Assembly: GCA_002328185.1 (NCBI GenBank)
Contig: DCWQ01000003.1
Location: forward strand, 135,175 to 168,978
Source: Dehalococcoidia bacterium UBA2158
GTDB lineage: Bacteria > Chloroflexota > Dehalococcoidia > Lucifugimonadales > UBA3495
Direction of reading: 5' to 3'
DNA length: 33,804 nucleotides
Below are positions 1-7,764 of the stretch, in pieces. The notes beneath the pieces were generated by a model that saw only the letters and a program-made list of their open reading frames with translations, did no database searches and was not told the origin of the DNA. Position 1 is the first letter of the stretch; every line of letters begins with the position of its first letter. The position numbers and the translations under genes are program-made.

Positions 1-110
1 ACCCAGTACCCAGTTTGCAACTTCTAGCACCTTCAACCCCCTAGTGGCCCCGACATATGACATTACCTCTCCGTATTTTCAGTGTTTCAGATGGCATTCT
101 CTGGCGTCGG

Positions 111-1121
111 CTAATCCATGTACGGAATGATCCGGTCTCCGATCAGGTCGATAGTCTTCATGATCTGGGCGTGGGACGGGCCTCCTGAGTGGGCATGCCG
201 CAAACGCAGCAGGCAGGACTCGGCGCCCGTGGCATCGCTCCACCTTTGGAACTCGCTCAGGCATTCCTCGGGGTCGCCCATGATCAGGCGGTCTTTGGCC
301 ACGCGTTCCAAGGTAAGTTCGGGCTCGTTCTTGATGGACAGGAACTCGGGCAGTCCGTTCTGCCAGTAATACTTGTACGCCTGCATCACCTCGGGTCCGT
401 AGACCTCTTCAGCTTCTTTACGCGAGCCGGCCACCCAAGCGTCGCGCATGATCACGGGCGCGGGCGTCTTGCCGGCGGCCACGGCGGCCTGCTTGTAGTG
501 GTCGATCAACTTGACCGTGTTGTCCAACGTGGTGCTGGGCGTGGTAACTATCGCGTCCGCGATGTTGGCGGCCCGCCTAGCGCTCACCGGCGCGCTAGCG
601 CCGATCCACAGCGGAGGGCTTGGCTTCTGTATGGGGGCGGGGCTCACTGTCAGGTTCTCGATCTTGTGATGCTTGCCATCGTAAGAGAACTCGTCGCCCG
701 ACCAACACTTGTGCAGGATGCCAACTTTCTCTTCGAACAACTCCACGCGGTCGGACATATTAACGCCGAAGGCACCGAAATCAGCTTGTTGGTAGCCCAG
801 ACCGACGCCTACAGTCACCCGGCCTTTTGAGATGATGTCCAGGGTGACCACATCTTCGGCCAGCCGCACCGGGTGGTGCAACGGCAACAGAATTACCGAT
901 GTCCCCACCCTCAGCTTGGTGGTTGACGCCGCCACGGCAGTGCAGACGATCAGAGGCGACGGCAGGAACCCGTCCTTGTCCTGGTGGTGCTCGCCGAAGA
1001 AGCACGAGTCGAACCCAGCCTGCTCGGCCAATTGCGCCTCTTCAATGACCTCGTCAACGCACCTGGGCAGGTCCTCGCCCCGGGGCGGATTGGCGATGGA
1101 ACTGTAGATTCCGAATTTCAT
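111..1121 (-). CDS. LLM-class flavin/F420-dependent oxidoreductase (copy 1)
   Basis: This 336-residue protein belongs to the bacterial-luciferase-like TIM-barrel family, which uses FMNH2 or reduced F420 to oxidise or reduce small organic substrates in the cytoplasm. It opens with the family start MKFGIYSS and has the GFDSCFFGEHH segment near residue 40, the barrel strands KLRVGTSVILLPLHHPVRLAE and GRVTVGVGLGYQ, and a C-terminal GGPSHAQIMKTIDLIG segment like the usual GG-x-x-H-x-x-(x)-M end. An open frame runs 500 bases further upstream, but the ATG at 1121 is chosen because AGAAGGAC lies about 9 bases before it and family homology starts there. The gene is divergent from mutM. The substrate cannot be read from sequence. 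Four more LLM genes lie in this window, and this one is clearly diverged from them. Confidence 0.9.
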   Translation of the reverse strand: MKFGIYSSIANPPRGEDLPRCVDEVIEEAQLAEQAGFDSCFFGEHHQDKDGFLPSPLIVCTAVAASTTKLRVGTSVILLPLHHPVRLAEDVVTLDIISKGRVTVGVGLGYQQADFGAFGVNMSDRVELFEEKVGILHKCWSGDEFSYDGKHHKIENLTVSPAPIQKPSPPLWIGASAPVSARRAANIADAIVTTPSTTLDNTVKLIDHYKQAAVAAGKTPAPVIMRDAWVAGSRKEAEEVYGPEVMQAYKYYWQNGLPEFLSIKNEPELTLERVAKDRLIMGDPEECLSEFQRWSDATGAESCLLRLRHAHSGGPSHAQIMKTIDLIGDRIIPYMD

Positions 1122-1175
1122 GGCTTGATGTCCTTCTTCGTTGGTTGATTCCGACTCGTCGTGAAGCATACCACC

Positions 1176-1188
1176 GTATAGAATATAC
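1176..1188. promoter_or_regulatory. Short palindrome in the LLM1/mutM divergent spacer
   Basis: GTATA-gaa-TATAC is a perfect 5-base inverted repeat with a 3-base centre, about 55 bases upstream of the LLM1 ATG. It could be an operator or part of an AT-rich promoter; the minus strand here also reads TATTCT, a possible -10. No convincing -35 was found. Weak evidence. Confidence 0.25.
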
Positions 1189-1225
1189 TTGTCATGGCGG
1201 TGGGTTGCCGATGACCTACCCCGGT

Positions 1226-1378
1226 CCGTTCGTCCTGAGCTCCGTCGAAGGGCGCGCACTAGCCATCTTCCTGGTGCAGCTACAGTTGTCCTCTGTCCGT
1301 GGTTCGACAAGCTCGCCACGAGCGGAAAGAGGGAAGAATGGCAACAACAACCGCTCATCCTGAGCCTGTCGAAGGAGT
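1226..1378. repeat. Three copies of a dispersed ~26-bp repeat
   Basis: Three related elements sit between LLM1 and mutM. 1226-1252 reads CCGTTCGTCCTGAGCTCCGT then CGAAGG. 1300-1325 reads TGGTTCGACAAGCTCGCCAC then GAGCGG and is an inverted, sister version. 1352-1378 reads CGCTCATCCTGAGCCTGTCG then AAGGAGT. The shared core is TTCGACaaGCTCA or its complement. Further copies occur at 2803, 14882 and 26116, always between genes. The last copy here ends in GAAGGAGT, which serves as the ribosome binding site of mutM. Confidence 0.75.
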
Positions 1379-1383
1379 CCAAG

Positions 1384-2196
1384 ATGCCCGAACTGCCTGA
1401 GGTAGAGAACACGCGCCGGAACTTGGTGCGTGCGGGACTGCCGGGCTCCACCATCACCGGAGCCAACATCACCTGGGCCAACACGGTCAAAAAGCCTTCG
1501 GCGGCCGAACTGGCGGAGGGTCTGAAAGGCCGTACCATCCAGGACATCGAGCGGCAGGGCAAATACCTCATTCTCCCTCTATCCGGCAGCGGTCCGACAA
1601 ATTTCATAATCCATCTGGGCATGACCGGCAGGCTTCAAGTCCAGCCACAATCGCAGGAACCCGACCCCATGACCCGGCACTCTTTCCCCTTGGAGGACGG
1701 CCCGGAACTCCGTTTCGTGGATGGGCGCAAGTTCGGCAAGCTGTGGCTGGTGGACTCGCCCACCGAGGTGCTGCCGACCATGAGTCCCGAGCCCTTCGAA
1801 GACGAGTTCACCGTTGAGACTCTGGCCGAGTCCTTCTCGGGCAGGAAGGCCCCGGTGAAAGCCCTGCTCCTGGAGCAGTCCACCGTCTGCGGACTGGGCA
1901 ATCTCTATGCCGACGAGTCCCTATTCCTGGCGGGGTTGCATCCGGAGCGGCCCGCGTCCGACCTTTCCATCGACGAGGTTGCCACGCTGCGGCAGGCGAT
2001 AATCGACGCCTTGTCTGCCGCCTACGGTGTTTACGACCGGGCCCGCGACCAGCTCTGGCCGGACCCGCCCACCGCGCTGACCACCTGGAGCCACCCCCGG
2101 GACATCAAGGCTGCCTGCCCCAACTGCGAGACATCAATGACCGCCATCCGAGTCCAGGCCCGGGGCACCTATTTCTGCTCCAAGTGCCAGGTCTAA
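1384..2196 (+). CDS. mutM: Formamidopyrimidine-DNA glycosylase (Fpg/MutM)
   Basis: This bifunctional base-excision repair enzyme removes 8-oxoguanine and formamidopyrimidines and then cleaves the abasic site. The 270-residue product is of normal family length. It begins MPELPEVE, with Pro2 as the Schiff-base nucleophile and Glu3, so the start at 1384 is certain even though the frame is open back to 1189. Lys60 lies in GKYLIL, and the central STVCGLGNLYADE stretch is the helix-two-turn-helix region. The C-terminus is a zinc finger (CPNC, 16 residues, CSKC) with the Arg-Gly-Thr loop that contacts DNA. An AAGGAG site lies 8 bases before the ATG, inside a copy of the dispersed repeat. The WrbA-like gene follows after 19 bases, so the two are probably co-transcribed. 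Confidence 0.96.
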   Translation: MPELPEVENTRRNLVRAGLPGSTITGANITWANTVKKPSAAELAEGLKGRTIQDIERQGKYLILPLSGSGPTNFIIHLGMTGRLQVQPQSQEPDPMTRHSFPLEDGPELRFVDGRKFGKLWLVDSPTEVLPTMSPEPFEDEFTVETLAESFSGRKAPVKALLLEQSTVCGLGNLYADESLFLAGLHPERPASDLSIDEVATLRQAIIDALSAAYGVYDRARDQLWPDPPTALTTWSHPRDIKAACPNCETSMTAIRVQARGTYFCSKCQV

Positions 2197-2215
2197 TCAG
2201 ATCTAGAGGAACCAT

Positions 2216-2719
2216 ATGCCAGACAACGACCACGACCTGCTAATCATGTATACCTCCAAGAACGGCCGCACCCGCGCCATGGTGGAGCCCATCCGCCAGG
2301 GGATGGAGGAAGCCGGCGCCAGCACGCTGGTGCGCACAGTTGAGGAGGTGCAGTGGGAGGAGATGCTGTCCGCCAAAGGAGTGATAGTAGGGACTCCGGT
2401 GCGTTTCGGAGACGTAGACTGGCAAATCAAGCGCTTATTCGACGTTACCGCGATCCAGGACTACCCCGGCCCATTGTCGGGCAAGGTCGGAGGCGCGTTC
2501 ACTGGCGGAGGCCGTCCTGGCAGCGGCGCCGAACTGGCCCTACTCAGCATGATCCACATCCTGCTGAACCACGGCATGGTCATCCAAGGTAACGCCCACA
2601 CCTCCCACTACGGTCCCGTGGCCCTCCGCGACTTCCCCGAAGAAGAGATCAACACCATCTGCAACGCTTGGGGCCGCCACTGGGCAGAGCTGGTGCAAAG
2701 ACTAAACCCGGCCAGCTAA
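2216..2719 (+). CDS. WrbA-like flavodoxin-family NAD(P)H:quinone oxidoreductase
   Basis: This 167-residue flavodoxin-fold protein probably reduces quinones by two electrons using FMN. The N-terminal strand and phosphate loop read LLIMYTSKNGRTRAM. The GTPVRFGDVDWQIKRLFD segment and the GKVGGAFTGGG...LLNHGMVIQG region match the WrbA pattern, in which these loops bind flavin and shape the tetramer. WrbA proteins are often a little longer (about 190-200 residues), so this is a compact member and the enzyme activity is inferred. AGAGGAACCAT precedes the ATG. It lies 19 bases after mutM; pairing a quinone reductase with an oxidative-damage glycosylase fits an oxidative stress unit. Confidence 0.85.
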   Translation: MPDNDHDLLIMYTSKNGRTRAMVEPIRQGMEEAGASTLVRTVEEVQWEEMLSAKGVIVGTPVRFGDVDWQIKRLFDVTAIQDYPGPLSGKVGGAFTGGGRPGSGAELALLSMIHILLNHGMVIQGNAHTSHYGPVALRDFPEEEINTICNAWGRHWAELVQRLNPAS

Positions 2720-2720
2720 A

Positions 2721-2765
2721 AATAAAAACCCCTCTCCCGCGCACGGGAGAGGGTTAGGGTGAGAG
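2721..2765 (-). terminator. Intrinsic terminator built from a dispersed GGGAGAGGG repeat
   Basis: CCCTCTCCCG (2730-2739), loop CGCA, CGGGAGAGGG (2744-2753) is a perfect 10-base stem. Read on the minus strand it is followed by GGTTTTTATTTTT, so it would terminate the mutase transcript about 95 bases past its stop. The stem and the adjoining TTAGGGTGAG belong to a repeat seen again at 25917-25949, so a repeat appears to have been put to use as a terminator. On the plus strand it follows the WrbA-like gene by 10 bases without a T tract. Confidence 0.75.
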
Positions 2766-2802
2766 CTCTTGTTCGAAGTGGACCAGGACTGATGAGGGAA
2801 AG

Positions 2803-2829
2803 TGGTTCGACAGGCTCACCAAGAACGGT
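2803..2829. repeat. Dispersed TTCGACaGGCTCA repeat
   Basis: TGGTTCGACAGGCTCACCAA followed by GAACGGT is another copy of the family seen at 1226-1378, in the same orientation as the copy at 1300. It lies between the converging WrbA-like and mutase genes. Confidence 0.7.
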
Positions 2830-2847
2830 CGAGGAGGTTGACTTACC

Positions 2848-4524
2848 CTACTGAACCGCCGGTGCCTGCCATTCCCCGAATATCTCCCGCAACGCCCCCG
2901 AAACTTCACCCACAGTGGCCAGGGACCGGATAGCCTCCAATGTCGGATACATCAGATTCCCGCCCTCACTTGCCACCGCCTTCAAGTCGTCCAACGCACG
3001 CAAGAACGCCTTGTTGTCCCGCTGCTTCCGCAGCTCGTCCACTTCAGCCTTCACGCCGCTGGCCACTGTGGGGTCGGGACGGTGCAGCTCGATGGGTGGG
3101 GACTCGTCGGTGGTGAAGCGGTTCAGCCCCACAACGACCCGGTCGCCCTGCTCGACCTCCCGCTGGAACCGGTACGCCTCTTCGCCAATCTCGCGGACCA
3201 CCCAACCGGACTCAATGGCCGCCACCATGCCGCCACGCTCCTCAATCCGTTTCAGGTACTCTTCGGCCTGCTCTTCGATCTGGTCAGTGAGCTTCTCGAC
3301 ATAGTAGGAGCCGCCCAACGGGTCGATGACATCGGCCAGCCCGCTCTCGTAGGCGACGATCTGCTGGGTGCGCAAGGCCAGAGTCGCTGCTTCCTCGGAC
3401 GGCAACGCGTGGGCCTCGTCCATGGACGCCGTGTGCATTGACTGCACGCCAGCCATTGCGGCTATGACCGTGTGCAGGGTCACCCGGACCACGTTGTTCT
3501 GGGGTTGTTGGGCCACCAGCGTACTGCCTCCGCTGCCGGCGCCGGTCCGGAAGGTAAGCGAGCGCGGGTTCTTGGCCCCGTAGCGTTCTCTTAGCATCCG
3601 GGCCCACAAACGCCGGGCGGCCCGGAACTTGGCCACCTCTTCGAGCACGTTGTTGAACACGCTGAAGTTGAAGGCGATGCGGGGTGCGAAATCGTCGATA
3701 GCCATGCCCCGGGACAGCGCCTCGTCCAGATAGGCTTGGGCGTTGCCAAAGGCAAAGGCCAGTTCCTGCACCAAGCTGGACCCGGCCTCCCGCACGTGGT
3801 AGCCGCAGATATTGATGAAGTTCCACCGGGGCAGGTGCTGGGCGCAATATTCGAAGAGGTCAACCGTCATCTTCAACGACGGGCCGGGAGGGAAGATGTA
3901 GTTTCCCCTCGCGATGAACTCTTTCAGGATGTCGTTCTGGGTGGTGCCGCCGATCTGCTCTAGGGGGAGTCCCCGTTCTTGGGCGGTCACCACGTACATG
4001 GACAGGACCGACTGGGCCGACGCGTTGACCGTGAGAGACGGTGTCACCCGGTCCAAGGGCAGTTCGTGGAAAAGTGTCTCCATCTGGCGCACGGAGGGGC
4101 AGGGTATTCCCACTTTTCCCACTTCAGATGTTGCCTGGGGATGGTCCGGATCCACGCCCAACTGGGTGGGCAGGTCGAAGGCCACGTTCATACCGGTGAG
4201 ACCCTGGTCCAGCAGGTGCCGGAACCGTGAGTTGGTCTCCACGACCGTGTCATAACCGGCGTATTGGCGCATGGTCCAGAGGCGGCCGCGGTACATGTCG
4301 GGACGGATTCCCCGGGTGAATGGGTAGGTGCCTGGAAACCCCAAGTCCCTCATGTAATCGTTATCGGCTGCGTCCTCAGGAGTGTAGACCGACTTCAAAG
4401 GTATGCCGTAGCTGGTCTCCGGAGCGGGCTTCGGCTCTCCTTGGCGGGCCAAAGCATCGGCCAGTCTGCTCTCGTACTCCCGCCTTGCTTCCTGCAGTTC
4501 TTCTTTGCCAGTCTCTTCAGCCAT
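2848..4524 (-). CDS. Methylmalonyl-CoA mutase family, large (catalytic) subunit
   Basis: This 558-residue protein is the TIM-barrel catalytic part of an adenosylcobalamin-dependent acyl-CoA mutase, which rearranges the carbon skeleton of a CoA thioester. Visible landmarks are YPFTRGI..MYRGRLWTMRQYAG (residues 67-90), LTGMNVAFDLPTQLG, GGTTQNDILKEFIARGNY (near 193-208), the ICGYHVREAG histidine loop and SLTFRTGAGSGGSTL. The barrel Thr, Gln and Arg of the TQND...IAR segment match the CoA-carboxylate-binding residues of true methylmalonyl-CoA mutases. The tyrosine usual in the R-G-x-Y-P-T-M-Y motif is Arg74 instead (RGIRPDMY), so the substrate may differ. There is no C-terminal B12-binding domain; that must be a separate subunit, and none lies in this window. 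AGGAGT precedes the ATG. It appears to be monocistronic, with terminators on both sides. Confidence 0.92.
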   Translation of the reverse strand: MAEETGKEELQEARREYESRLADALARQGEPKPAPETSYGIPLKSVYTPEDAADNDYMRDLGFPGTYPFTRGIRPDMYRGRLWTMRQYAGYDTVVETNSRFRHLLDQGLTGMNVAFDLPTQLGVDPDHPQATSEVGKVGIPCPSVRQMETLFHELPLDRVTPSLTVNASAQSVLSMYVVTAQERGLPLEQIGGTTQNDILKEFIARGNYIFPPGPSLKMTVDLFEYCAQHLPRWNFINICGYHVREAGSSLVQELAFAFGNAQAYLDEALSRGMAIDDFAPRIAFNFSVFNNVLEEVAKFRAARRLWARMLRERYGAKNPRSLTFRTGAGSGGSTLVAQQPQNNVVRVTLHTVIAAMAGVQSMHTASMDEAHALPSEEAATLALRTQQIVAYESGLADVIDPLGGSYYVEKLTDQIEEQAEEYLKRIEERGGMVAAIESGWVVREIGEEAYRFQREVEQGDRVVVGLNRFTTDESPPIELHRPDPTVASGVKAEVDELRKQRDNKAFLRALDDLKAVASEGGNLMYPTLEAIRSLATVGEVSGALREIFGEWQAPAVQ

Positions 4525-4603
4525 GGTTACTCCTGTGGTTCTCGGTCATGACGCGGCAATCGTAGCACAGAGGGTTTCCTCGCAGGGAACCTATCACGGA
4601 CAG

Positions 4604-4651
4604 AGACCCAAAAAGAAAAGCCGCGCCTTTCGGACCGAAAGGCGCGGCTTT
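4604..4651 (-). terminator. Strong intrinsic terminator of LLM copy 2
   Basis: AAAGCCGCGCCTTTCGG (4617-4633) and its exact 17-base reverse complement (4635-4651) flank a single A. On the minus strand the hairpin starts 18 bases after the stop of the LLM gene and is followed by CTTTTCTTTTTGGG, a T-rich tract. It separates the LLM gene from the mutase gene downstream. Confidence 0.93.
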
Positions 4652-4669
4652 GAAATCCAGGACTGACGG

Positions 4670-5752
4670 CTACGCCTTTACGGCGGTCATCCTGGCTTCC
4701 TCTTCTTCTAGCGCAGGAATCACCTCTTTAGCAAAGAGTTCCATGGACCGCATCACCTTTTCATGGCTCAGGCCCCCGACACGGAGCTGGCACATGAAGC
4801 TGGTAGCGCCGACTGTGTGCATGTACTGCTTATAAAGCTCGATGACCCGGTCCGGGTCACCGAAACAGGTCCCGCGCTCCCACACATCGTCGACGGTCAC
4901 GTTGCCCAGAACGCTGGGGTCAAGGGGATAGTTCTCGTATCCCGACGGCGGCGTCGGCCGGCCGGGCGCCCCCGGAAGGAGGGTGGCCATGAGTTTGAAG
5001 AACCAGACCATGTTCTCAGTCTCGCCCATGGCTGCCGCGTTGGTCGGCGCCACGTAGGTCCGCACGGAGAACGGTTGGTCCAGTGCGTCTGGATCGTGGC
5101 CGTACTCCCGCATCTTGGTCTTGTAGACCTCAAAACCGCTAGCCACCGCGTCTAGGTTGGCGAACTGTGGTGACCGCATGAGGGAGGCGCCGTACTTGGC
5201 CGTGACCTCATAGCTCCTTGGGCTGATGCTTGCGATGTAGAAGGGGGGATGGGGCTGCTGAATGGGCTTGGGGAATATCTCGGTCGGCTCTTTGATCTGA
5301 TAAAACTCACCGTTGTAGGTGAATTTTTCCCCGCTCAACGCACGGGTCAGGATCTCCATGCCCTCCTCGAAAATATCGGAAGATCGTTCTTGCGGAATGC
5401 CGAAGCCGTTGAACTCGGGCGGTTGATAACCCCTTCCCAAGCCCAGCATCAGTCTCCCATCGCTGAGGGTATCTACTAGCGCGGCGTCCTCCGCCAACCG
5501 CAGCGGGTGTTGGAACGGCAGCACCATGATGGCGGTGCCGATCTTCATGGTCTGGGTGCGTTGGGATACCGCCGCGGCAAAGGTCATCGGGTTGCCCAAC
5601 ATGCCGTATACCGCGAAGTGGTGTTCCGGGAGCCAGACAGACTCGAACCCCAGCTCCTCGCCGTACTCGATCTCCGTCAGCACCTCTTTGAACAACTGTT
5701 GCTGGGGGATATCGCCGAAGTCGCTGAATAGGTAGAAAAGCCCAAACTTCAT
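4670..5752 (-). CDS. LLM-class flavin/F420-dependent oxidoreductase (copy 2)
   Basis: This 360-residue luciferase-like monooxygenase-family protein starts MKFGLFYLFSDFGD and shows GFESVWLPEHHF near residue 40, KIGTAIMVLPFQHPLRLAED, and SDGRLMLGLGRGYQPPEF. The end reads VGGLSHEKVMRSMELFAKEVIP, the classic C-terminal helix of this family. The MVLPFQHP strand and GRGYQ loop form the flavin pocket in relatives. AGGAGG lies 8 bases before the ATG. The next gene upstream on the same strand is another LLM gene, 123 bases away, with two inverted repeats between them, so the two may have separate control. Substrate unknown; FMNH2 versus F420 cannot be decided by eye. Confidence 0.92.
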   Translation of the reverse strand: MKFGLFYLFSDFGDIPQQQLFKEVLTEIEYGEELGFESVWLPEHHFAVYGMLGNPMTFAAAVSQRTQTMKIGTAIMVLPFQHPLRLAEDAALVDTLSDGRLMLGLGRGYQPPEFNGFGIPQERSSDIFEEGMEILTRALSGEKFTYNGEFYQIKEPTEIFPKPIQQPHPPFYIASISPRSYEVTAKYGASLMRSPQFANLDAVASGFEVYKTKMREYGHDPDALDQPFSVRTYVAPTNAAAMGETENMVWFFKLMATLLPGAPGRPTPPSGYENYPLDPSVLGNVTVDDVWERGTCFGDPDRVIELYKQYMHTVGATSFMCQLRVGGLSHEKVMRSMELFAKEVIPALEEEEARMTAVKA

Positions 5753-5764
5753 CTCGGTTCCTCC

Positions 5765-5785
5765 TATTGCCCTTTATTGGCAATA
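5765..5785 (-). promoter_or_regulatory. Hairpin directly upstream of the LLM2 ribosome binding site
   Basis: TATTGCC, seven bases, GGCAATA forms a perfect 7-base stem whose edge touches AGGAGG on the minus strand. A -10-like TACAAT (5786-5791) lies just upstream, so the hairpin would sit at the very 5' end of the mRNA. It could be an operator over the start site or an RNA stem affecting translation or stability. Confidence 0.4.
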
Positions 5786-5834
5786 ATTGTAAGGGGGCAT
5801 TAGAAGTCCGCGAAAGATGCCGCTTGATCATAGG

Positions 5835-5856
5835 AAGTGATGCAGTTGCATCACTT
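5835..5856. promoter_or_regulatory. 22-bp perfect palindrome, probable operator
   Basis: AAGTGATGCA-GT-TGCATCACTT is a perfect 10-base inverted repeat with a 2-base centre. It lies 83-104 bases upstream of the LLM2 ATG and 20 bases past the LLM3 stop. No T tract follows on either strand, so an operator for a dimeric regulator is likelier than a terminator. No regulator gene lies nearby. Confidence 0.5.
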
Positions 5857-5875
5857 GCGCCTTGTCTGGTTTACG

Positions 5876-6934
5876 CTAGCCGACCTTCAGCCCGTCCTGA
5901 AACCTTGGCATGACGTGTTTTGCGCACAGTTCCATCGAGCGCATTACCTTGCGGTGGTCGAGTCCGCCAAGACGGGTCCAGAACAGGACATCCGATAGGC
6001 CGTAGATCTCATCAAGGTGGCGAATCTTCCTGATGCACGTTTCGGGATCCCCTACAACCACACCATCCAGGTCCAATAACTGGTCATAGGTCACGGTTTG
6101 GGTCAAATCCCGCAGGGAACCGTAGTGCTCGTAGCTGGCGGGCGCCGACGCAGAGGCAGGACGCGCCACAAGTCCGGAAAATGTCCGGTAGTACCAGATG
6201 AGGGGATCCTCAAAATCCCTCTTCGCCCGCTCCGTGTCATCATCCACATAGAGGTGGACCAAAGCGGCGACCCGTTTACTCTCCGGGTCATGTCCGGCGG
6301 CGGCGAGAGACTTCCGATAAGCATCGATAGCGGTGGTGGACGGCGCCCACGGCGGCGGGAACAACAGGTTATGGCCCTTGCTGCCCACAAGGCTGAAAGA
6401 CCCCGGGCTGAGGGCCGCGGCCCACACTGGCGGGTGAGGGTCCTGAAGGGGTTTGGGCCTTACCTGAACTCCGTCCAACTGGATGTACTTGCCGTCAAAG
6501 GTCACTTCCTCTCCCGTCCATAATTTCAGTATGACCTCTAGGTATTCATCAAACCGTTCACGGCTATCTTCCATGTTGACGCCGAAGCCCGCGAATTCGC
6601 TGGGTTGGTAGCCACGCCCCACTCCGAATTCGAGTCTGCCGTCGCTAAGCAAATCGACCATGGCAAACTCTTCGGCGACGCGGATCGGATTGTGCAGCGG
6701 CAATACAACCACTCCAGAACCGATACGAATCCGCTTTGTCTGTGCGGCCAACGCTGCCGCCATCACGGATATAGAAGGCATCACTCCATACTCGGAGAAA
6801 TGATGTTCGGCCAACCAGACCGAATCGTAGCCCATCTCATCAGCCCCTTGGACCATCTCCAGATTCTCTGCCACGACGGCCTTTTCGGTCTTGTGACCGG
6901 GGTTTTCAAACAGGTGCAGTAACCCAAACTTCAT
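5876..6934 (-). CDS. LLM-class flavin/F420-dependent oxidoreductase (copy 3)
   Basis: The 352-residue protein begins MKFGLLHLFENPGHK and carries GYDSVWLAEHHFSEYG, RIRIGSGVVVLPLHNPIRVAEE, SDGRLEFGVGRGYQPSEFAGFG and a final LGGLDHRKVMRSMELCAKHVMP. This is the same architecture as copy 2 and the two look like ancient tandem paralogs, though they differ throughout. The frame is open upstream to 7105, but the ATG at 6934 is preceded by GGGGAGGAGTG and starts at the family N-terminus. It is head-to-tail with copy 2. Substrate and cofactor choice are unknown. Confidence 0.91.
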   Translation of the reverse strand: MKFGLLHLFENPGHKTEKAVVAENLEMVQGADEMGYDSVWLAEHHFSEYGVMPSISVMAAALAAQTKRIRIGSGVVVLPLHNPIRVAEEFAMVDLLSDGRLEFGVGRGYQPSEFAGFGVNMEDSRERFDEYLEVILKLWTGEEVTFDGKYIQLDGVQVRPKPLQDPHPPVWAAALSPGSFSLVGSKGHNLLFPPPWAPSTTAIDAYRKSLAAAGHDPESKRVAALVHLYVDDDTERAKRDFEDPLIWYYRTFSGLVARPASASAPASYEHYGSLRDLTQTVTYDQLLDLDGVVVGDPETCIRKIRHLDEIYGLSDVLFWTRLGGLDHRKVMRSMELCAKHVMPRFQDGLKVG

Positions 6935-7123
6935 AGCATCACTCCTCCCCGCGAAGTCTGACGTTTTGCACCCTACCATCGGACGAGGCCGGGTTTTAGG
7001 GTCAAACGGTCCCGATTCTATAGGGCTAGACGGACTGGTATTGGTTTGGGAGAGCTGGGGTGGGGTTGGTGAAATGATCAGCCCAGCAACTACAAAAGAT
7101 TCCAATATGGTTCACCAATTCAA

Positions 7124-7601
7124 TCAAGTCGATATGCAGAAAATAGAACGACCGCCCATCAAGACTCCAATGAAACCAATCGGTCCTACTGCGAGGAGAA
7201 TCCCGCAGAACCCAAATCCGACAAATCGAAGTCGGAATAATACGGATCCGAGCATCCTCTTCTTCATTACGAGCACGGCCAAACAGGCAAGAGAAACGAC
7301 CACCAACAGAGTAAACACCGCCCAAGCAAACAATGCCCCGTTACTTTCAGACACGATTAGCTGGACGATAGTTTCGTCAGCCGGGTCAATTGGACGACGG
7401 ATGAAACCCAGATCCATCAGTCCAATAAATGGCCTAAATAACCAAGCCTCGCTAGCAACACCAATAAGTTCAAATCTATTTTTTCGGAAAAATTAGTAGA
7501 GCAGCGGCACATGCGCCTACCGCAAAGTGAAACGCTAACCCACCTAGAACTCCTGCTAAAAACCTAATCTCAAGCTGAAGCCCTCCGGTCGGATTAGTCA
7601 C
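7124..7601 (-). pseudogene. Membrane protein gene split by an apparent frameshift
   Basis: Two overlapping minus-strand frames read as one protein. The first (7476-7601, GTG start, 41 codons) gives a hydrophobic segment, RFLAGVLGGLAFHFAVGACA then AALLIFPKK, and stops. The second, one base out of phase, continues with KNRFELIGVASEAW, MDLGFIRRPIDPADE, and two strong membrane segments (GALFAWAVFTLLVVVSLACL and GFCGILLAVGPIGFIGVLMG), ending at 7124. Removing one A from the A6 run at 7479-7484 joins them into a roughly 155-residue protein with three or four membrane segments. The second frame alone has an ATG at 7417 (97 residues). Codon use is more AT-rich than in neighbouring genes. I do not recognise the family. 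It may be a decaying gene, an assembly error, or a frameshifting site. Confidence 0.45.
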
Positions 7602-7764
7602 ATCCCACTGATACAGCTTGGAATCTCACTAAGGAAAAACCGATCTCGTGAAATATTTCGTGGGGGTAAGTTCAGAATTATCGTGGCAAGGAAAGCGGCG
7701 GAAGAAACGCGAAACTACGAACTTTTCAGAAGGCTGTTCCAATTAGGGCTTGGGCACCGTTCAG
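7602..7764. other. Non-coding spacer with nothing recognised
   Basis: This AT-richer stretch follows the PPOX-family gene stop. A minus-strand stop at 7626-7628 closes the membrane-protein frame. I see no gene, clear terminator or repeat. Confidence 0.4.

Noticed and set aside
1189..1383. N-terminal extension of MutM
   Set aside because: MutM needs Pro2 and Glu3 at its N-terminus for catalysis, so translation must begin at 1384; the extension is made of repeat sequence.
1122..1622. Long in-frame N-terminal extension of LLM copy 1 overlapping mutM
   Set aside because: The extension is antisense to conserved mutM coding sequence, has no family homology, and a proper ribosome binding site precedes the ATG at 1121.
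3284..3847. Long open frames inside the mutase gene on both strands
   Set aside because: High-GC codon bias opens long shadow frames; their residues are Arg/Pro/Gly-rich with no motif, while the mutase frame is fully conserved.
5835..5856. Intrinsic terminator of LLM copy 3
   Set aside because: The stem is only moderately GC-rich and no T tract follows on the minus strand; an operator is the better reading.
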